Positions 22,632 through 26,097 of a stretch of DNA of 26,097 bases are shown here, piece after piece. The DNA comes from Christensenella sp036660175 (GTDB lineage Bacteria; Bacillota; Clostridia; Christensenellales; Christensenellaceae). The notes beneath the pieces are model-generated. The model was not told where the DNA came from. It searched no databases and saw only the letters and a list, made by a program, of their open reading frames with translations. The position numbers and the translations under genes were made by a program. Where the stretch lies: positions 1-26,097 of the forward strand of contig JAVXBD010000019.1 of assembly GCA_036660175.1 (NCBI GenBank), in the 5' to 3' direction. How positions within the stretch are numbered: the stretch's first letter is position 1; every line of letters begins with the position of its first letter.

Positions 22632-25259
22632 ATGTCAAACAAGTATGTATATCTTTTCAAAGAGGGCGACGCTTCCATGAGAAACCTTTTGGGCGGCAAA
22701 GGTGCTAACTTAGCAGAAATGACTAACTTAGGACTGCCAGTTCCACAAGGTTTTATTGTTACTACCGAGGCTTGCACAAAGTATTATGAAGACGGCAAAG
22801 TGATTGCGCAAGATGTTGTTGATCAAATTCTTTCCGCTATGAAAACAACAGAAGATGTTGTCGGAAAAAGATTTGGCGATATGGAAAACCCATTCTTAGT
22901 ATCTGTTCGTTCAGGTGCAAGAGCATCTATGCCTGGTATGATGGACACGATTCTAAACTTAGGCCTTAACGATATTGCGGTTGAGGGTATTGCCAAAAAA
23001 TCAGGAAATGTTCGTTTTGCTTATGATAGTTATAGAAGATTTATTCAAATGTTTTCAGACGTTGTTATGTGCATAGACAAAGAAAAATTTGAGCATGAAC
23101 TAACAGCTATGAAAGCTGCAAAAGGTGTGAAGCTTGATACAGATTTAACGGCTGATGACTTAAAAGAGTTGGTTGTTAAATATAAAGCAATCTATAAAAA
23201 AGAAATGGGAAAAGACTTCCCACAAGATGCAAAAGAGCAGCTTTTAGAATCTGTTACAGCTGTATTTCGTTCATGGGATAACCCAAGAGCAAACGTGTAT
23301 CGCCGCATGAATGATATTCCATCAAGCTGGGGAACGGCTGTAAACGTACAAGCAATGGTATTTGGCAATATGGGTGACGATTGCGGAACAGGTGTTGCAT
23401 TTACAAGAAATCCTTCCACAGGCGAAAAGAAATTATACGGCGAATATCTGATGAATGCACAAGGCGAAGACGTTGTTGCAGGAATCAGAACACCACAGCC
23501 GATTTCACATCTTGACCAAGTAATGCCCGATGTTTATAAGCAATTTGTAGACTATGCACAATTATTGGAAAATCATTACAGAGATATGCAGGATATGGAG
23601 TTTACAATCGAAGGTGGCAAACTCTATATGCTTCAAACAAGAAACGGCAAAAGAACTGCTTCGGCAGCACTTAAGATTGCTGTTGATTTGGTTGATGAGG
23701 GCAAACTTACAAAAGAAGAAGCACTGATGAAAATTGAGCCAAAACAATTGGACGCACTCTTGCACCCAACCTTTACGGCTGCTGCAATCAAGGCTGCAAA
23801 ACCAATTGCAAAGGGACTTCCGGCATCTCCGGGTGCTGCTTGCGGTAAATTATACTTCACTGCTGATGCGGCTGCTGAGGCTGCTGCACTTGGCGAGAAA
23901 GTAGTGCTTGCCCGTCAAGAAACATCTCCTGAAGATATTGAGGGTATGTACGCATCTGAGGGTATCCTTACAGCTCGTGGCGGTATGACTTCCCATGCAG
24001 CGGTTGTTGCTCGTGGAATGGGTACTTGCTGTGTAGCAGGCTGCGGAGAGCTTAAAATCGATGAGAAATCAAAGACAATGGGCGCACCAGACGGCAAGGT
24101 ATATAAAGAAGGCGAGTTCATTTCTCTTGATGGAACAAGCGGAAATGTTTATGGCGAAAAGATTGACACAGAAGAAGCTGCTCTTACAGGCGACTTTGAA
24201 AAAGTAATGAAATGGGCTGACAGCATCAGAACATTAAAAGTTAGAACCAATGCAGATACACCGCATGATGCACATCAAGCAATCAGCTTTGGCGCTGAGG
24301 GTATCGGTCTATGCCGTACAGAGCATATGTTCTTTGCAGAGGATAGAATTGCAGCAATGCGTGAAATGATTGTTTCAAAAACAGTAGAGCAAAGAGAAAA
24401 AGCATTACTGAAATTGATTCCAATGCAAAAAGAGGACTTCAAGGGCATTTATAAGGCAATGGGCGGACACCCAGTAACCATTCGTTTCTTAGATCCACCA
24501 CTGCATGAATTCTTGCCAACAGCAACTGACGATATTGCGGCTCTTGCAAAAGAGATGTCAATGAGTATTGCAGAACTTACACAAATCATCGAAGATTTGC
24601 ATGAGTTTAACCCAATGCTTGGACACCGTGGCTGCCGTCTTGCTGTAACATATCCTGAGATTGCTGTTATGCAGACTCGTGCGGTTATGGAAGCGGCAAT
24701 TGAAGTCATCGAAGAAACAGGGCTTGACGTTGTTCCAGAGATTATGATTCCGCTTGTTGGCGACATCAAAGAATTGAAATACATCAAAGACTTTGTTGTA
24801 GAAACAGCAGAAAAAGTAATGAAAGAAAAAGGAAAAACGATCAAATATATGGTTGGTACAATGATTGAAGTTCCTCGTGCAGCGATTACAGCTGATGAAA
24901 TCGCAAAAGAGGCAGAATTCTTCTCATTTGGTACAAACGATTTGACACAAATGACATTCGGCTTTAGCCGTGACGATGCTGGTAAATTCTTAGACGATTA
25001 TTATGCGAAGAAGATTTACGAGTCTGACCCATTTGCAAGATTGGATCAAGACGGCGTTGGCAAACTTGTAAAAATGGCAGTTGAACTTGGAAGACAAACA
25101 AGACCAAACATCAAGCTTGGTATTTGCGGAGAGCATGGTGGAGATCCTTCTACCGTTGAATTCTGTAATGCGATTGGGCTTAACTATGTATCTTGTTCCC
25201 CTTTCCGTGTGCCGATTGCAAGACTTGCAGCAGCACAGGCGGTTATCAAACAAAGATAA
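22632..25259 (+). CDS. ppdK: Pyruvate, phosphate dikinase
   Basis: Cytosolic enzyme interconverting pyruvate + ATP + phosphate and PEP + AMP + pyrophosphate, used in anaerobic glycolysis or gluconeogenesis. The 875-residue length matches the family. The ATP-grasp N-terminal region includes LLGGKGANLAEM and VSVRSGARASMPGMMDT. The phosphohistidine domain carries GGMTSHAAVVARGMG with catalytic His455. The C-terminal TIM barrel has LCRTEHMFF, FLDPPLHEF, FGTNDLTQM and CGEHGGDP with Cys832; His455 and Cys831 are the known residues in the Clostridium symbiosum enzyme. ATG 22632 has a strong AGGAGG ten bases upstream. It has its own promoter and terminator, so it is monocistronic, with an evenly strong coding signal suggesting high expression. 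The Thr two residues before His455 is the position regulated in plants. Confidence 0.98.
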   Translation: MSNKYVYLFKEGDASMRNLLGGKGANLAEMTNLGLPVPQGFIVTTEACTKYYEDGKVIAQDVVDQILSAMKTTEDVVGKRFGDMENPFLVSVRSGARASMPGMMDTILNLGLNDIAVEGIAKKSGNVRFAYDSYRRFIQMFSDVVMCIDKEKFEHELTAMKAAKGVKLDTDLTADDLKELVVKYKAIYKKEMGKDFPQDAKEQLLESVTAVFRSWDNPRANVYRRMNDIPSSWGTAVNVQAMVFGNMGDDCGTGVAFTRNPSTGEKKLYGEYLMNAQGEDVVAGIRTPQPISHLDQVMPDVYKQFVDYAQLLENHYRDMQDMEFTIEGGKLYMLQTRNGKRTASAALKIAVDLVDEGKLTKEEALMKIEPKQLDALLHPTFTAAAIKAAKPIAKGLPASPGAACGKLYFTADAAAEAAALGEKVVLARQETSPEDIEGMYASEGILTARGGMTSHAAVVARGMGTCCVAGCGELKIDEKSKTMGAPDGKVYKEGEFISLDGTSGNVYGEKIDTEEAALTGDFEKVMKWADSIRTLKVRTNADTPHDAHQAISFGAEGIGLCRTEHMFFAEDRIAAMREMIVSKTVEQREKALLKLIPMQKEDFKGIYKAMGGHPVTIRFLDPPLHEFLPTATDDIAALAKEMSMSIAELTQIIEDLHEFNPMLGHRGCRLAVTYPEIAVMQTRAVMEAAIEVIEETGLDVVPEIMIPLVGDIKELKYIKDFVVETAEKVMKEKGKTIKYMVGTMIEVPRAAITADEIAKEAEFFSFGTNDLTQMTFGFSRDDAGKFLDDYYAKKIYESDPFARLDQDGVGKLVKMAVELGRQTRPNIKLGICGEHGGDPSTVEFCNAIGLNYVSCSPFRVPIARLAAAQAVIKQR

Positions 25260-25281
25260 CAACCATAAATGAACCAGTCAG

Positions 25282-25317
25282 AAGAGCGATGAGAGAAATC
25301 TTACCGCTCTTTTTTTT
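25282..25317 (+). terminator. Intrinsic terminator of ppdK
   Basis: AAGAGCG / CGCTCTT pair over 7 bp, then after one mismatch TGAGA / TCTTA close on a GAAA tetraloop. The stem is followed by eight T residues. It lies 23 bp after the ppdK stop. Confidence 0.92.
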
Positions 25318-25343
25318 ATGTTAGGCAAAAGGGGAGTGAGACG

Positions 25344-25433
25344 GTGGCATATAATAAAATATTAGTGATAATGGATAAAAATCATATGCCTGCCTGTGGC
25401 TGTGGATTCGACTCTCGTCACCTTATGCGATGA
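25344..25433 (+). CDS. Possible 29-residue peptide ORF
   Basis: Weak call. GTG 25344 is preceded by GGGGAG with an eight-base spacer and opens a 29-codon frame ending CGCGFDSRHLMR. The pattern of Cys, Gly and His is unusual, but no family is recognised. Its stop overlaps the start of the next small frame as ATGA. It may be a leader peptide, a remnant of a mobile element or chance. Confidence 0.3.
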   Translation: MAYNKILVIMDKNHMPACGCGFDSRHLMR

Positions 25434-25519
25434 CTCCTGAAAAAACGATTGAAAAAAAGTATCAAGAAGTGTTGCTGGGATATATCACTGTTGAAAAGGA
25501 ATATTCAAGTGTTATTTAA
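25430..25519 (+). CDS. Possible 29-residue ORF or protein remnant
   Basis: Weak call. ATG 25430 overlaps the preceding stop (ATGA). The predicted peptide is charged and helix-like (TIEKKYQEVLLGYITVEKEY), resembling a fragment of a longer protein. Its end overlaps the beginning of the mobC-like frame in another phase. Probably a remnant. Confidence 0.3.
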   Translation: MTPEKTIEKKYQEVLLGYITVEKEYSSVI

Positions 25520-25799
25520 ACTAAATGAAAACGAGTATTTTCAGCTGAAGCGAACAGCTCGGCACGCTGGATTTATATGCAGGTGCTGTCTTGCGAAAGA
25601 AAAAGTGGTGATTATTGACGGAGATGTTGTGGAAGATATTTACACCGAAGTGAATCGCATTGGCAACAACATCAACCAAATTGATAGAATAGCCAACACT
25701 GATAAAAGTATCAGCCAAGAAAGCATAGATCGGGTGGAAGCATGGCTGTATCAAGTCAAAAGAATAGTCGATGAGAAATTTGGTGGTGTGAAGTATTGA
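25491..25799 (+). pseudogene. mobC: MobC-like mobilisation protein, probably damaged and orphan
   Basis: Relative of MobC proteins, which help a relaxase open DNA at an origin of transfer. From TTG 25491 the frame gives FKLNENEYFQLKRTARHAGF, the usual ribbon-helix-helix start, and later VNRIGNNINQIDRIAN, the MobC signature, ending normally after about 102 residues. Between them the text reads ICRCCLAKEK, while the +1 frame over the same bases reads YAGAVLRKK, close to the expected family sequence. This suggests an insertion and a compensating deletion (near 25577-25610, the second in an A-rich run). No Shine-Dalgarno site and no relaxase gene follow. It may be a decayed piece of an integrated mobilisable element, although the frame is still open. 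Confidence 0.6.
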
Positions 25800-25850
25800 C
25801 CATAAAAAAAATCAATGGTAGTATTAGACAAAAGAGAGGTGTGAGTAGTC

Positions 25851-26097
25851 ATGCTAAAATTGAATTCTGCTAAAAAGTTTATTGATGACATTGCGATGGG
25901 AGAAAACCCTAAGATTTTGTATGGCGATTTTTTAGATGAGTTTTATCGGTCGAATACGAAAACTCAGCAGTGCATGATTGATGATGAGCCGAGAGATTTC
26001 AACAATGTTGATGTGTTGCAATATGCAAATATTGCGGCAACCGTGCATAAACTTGCCAATGATTTCAAGCTTAATGTGCCAAAGTGGGTATTTAAGA
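25851..26097 (+). CDS. Hypothetical protein, 3' partial
   Basis: It starts at ATG 25851 with AGAGAGGTG about ten bases upstream and runs off the window after 82 codons. The visible part is acidic and soluble (AKKFIDDIAMG, YGDFLDEFYRS, DDEPRDFNNVD, ATVHKLANDF, VPKWVFK). I have a memory of similar short clostridial proteins next to nucleotidyltransferase-like toxin-antitoxin or defence genes, but cannot confirm it here, so no function is assigned. It follows the mobC remnant by 51 bp and belongs to the accessory-looking right end. Confidence 0.75.
   Translation, partial: MLKLNSAKKFIDDIAMGENPKILYGDFLDEFYRSNTKTQQCMIDDEPRDFNNVDVLQYANIAATVHKLANDFKLNVPKWVFK

Noticed and set aside
25390..25435. tRNA-like 3' end (GGATTCGACTCTCGTCACC) as an element attachment site
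   Set aside because: The T-arm stem does not pair and no anticodon or acceptor arm is found upstream on either strand.
1..26097. CRISPR arrays, rRNA genes or complete insertion sequences
   Set aside because: No regularly spaced repeats, rRNA-like stretches, transposase frames or matched terminal repeats were seen on reading both strands.

Overview
The window looks like a chromosomal segment of an anaerobic, low-to-medium-GC Firmicute of class Clostridia. The basis is the phoH / 7TM-HD hydrolase / ybeY / dgkA / era / recO gene order, the FMN-riboswitch-controlled ribU, pyruvate phosphate dikinase, AGGAGG-type ribosome binding sites, several TTG starts and sigma-A-like promoters. A 10-N assembly gap at 7321-7330 and gene fragments at both ends suggest a draft or metagenome contig. 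Genus cannot be judged from the sequence alone.

Region by region: (1) 3-5624 (+) is a phosphorelay operon: two paralogous soluble PAS-containing hybrid histidine kinases (the first cut at the window edge) and a separate HPt protein, with overlapping reading frames and no DNA-binding response regulator in view. (2) 5625-6116 is mostly non-coding, with two hairpins and a possible small ORF or gene remnant. (3) 6117-7320 (-) encodes a secreted, single-pass membrane protein with a Pro/Ser/Thr stalk. Its start codon and signal peptide are lost in the assembly gap, but its ribosome binding site and promoter are visible on the far side. (4) 7538-8331 (+) is the riboflavin transporter ribU behind an FMN riboswitch with a terminator. 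(5) 8337-14127 (+) is one tight operon: tsaE, tsaB and rimI (tRNA t6A and acetylation functions), an alpha/beta hydrolase, a five-helix membrane protein, a membrane-anchored Mur ligase carrying a homologous five-helix domain in place of the usual MurF N-terminal domain, and a D-Ala-D-Ala ligase. (6) 14266-16014 (+) holds NADP isocitrate dehydrogenase and a SEC-C protein, closed by a terminator. (7) 16178-22361 (+) is the conserved phoH, 7TM-HD (c-di-AMP hydrolase family), ybeY, dgkA-PAP2 fusion, era, recO block. (8) 22464-25317 (+) is a monocistronic ppdK with its own promoter, a leader of about 130 nt and a strong terminator. (9) 25318-26097 is an accessory-looking end: two overlapping micro-ORFs, a damaged orphan mobC and the start of an unknown gene.

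Functionally the core genes serve envelope synthesis and lipid-carrier recycling (Mur ligase, Ddl, DgkA-PAP2), ribosome and tRNA maturation (TsaE, TsaB, RimI, YbeY, Era), nucleotide signalling (7TM-HD) and central metabolism (Icd, PpdK). The most unusual features are the tandem five-helix membrane domains, one free and one fused to a Mur ligase lacking its UDP-sugar-binding domain, and the DgkA-PAP2 kinase-phosphatase fusion. Also worth a look are a 23-bp hairpin upstream of the stalk protein and the mobC remnant.
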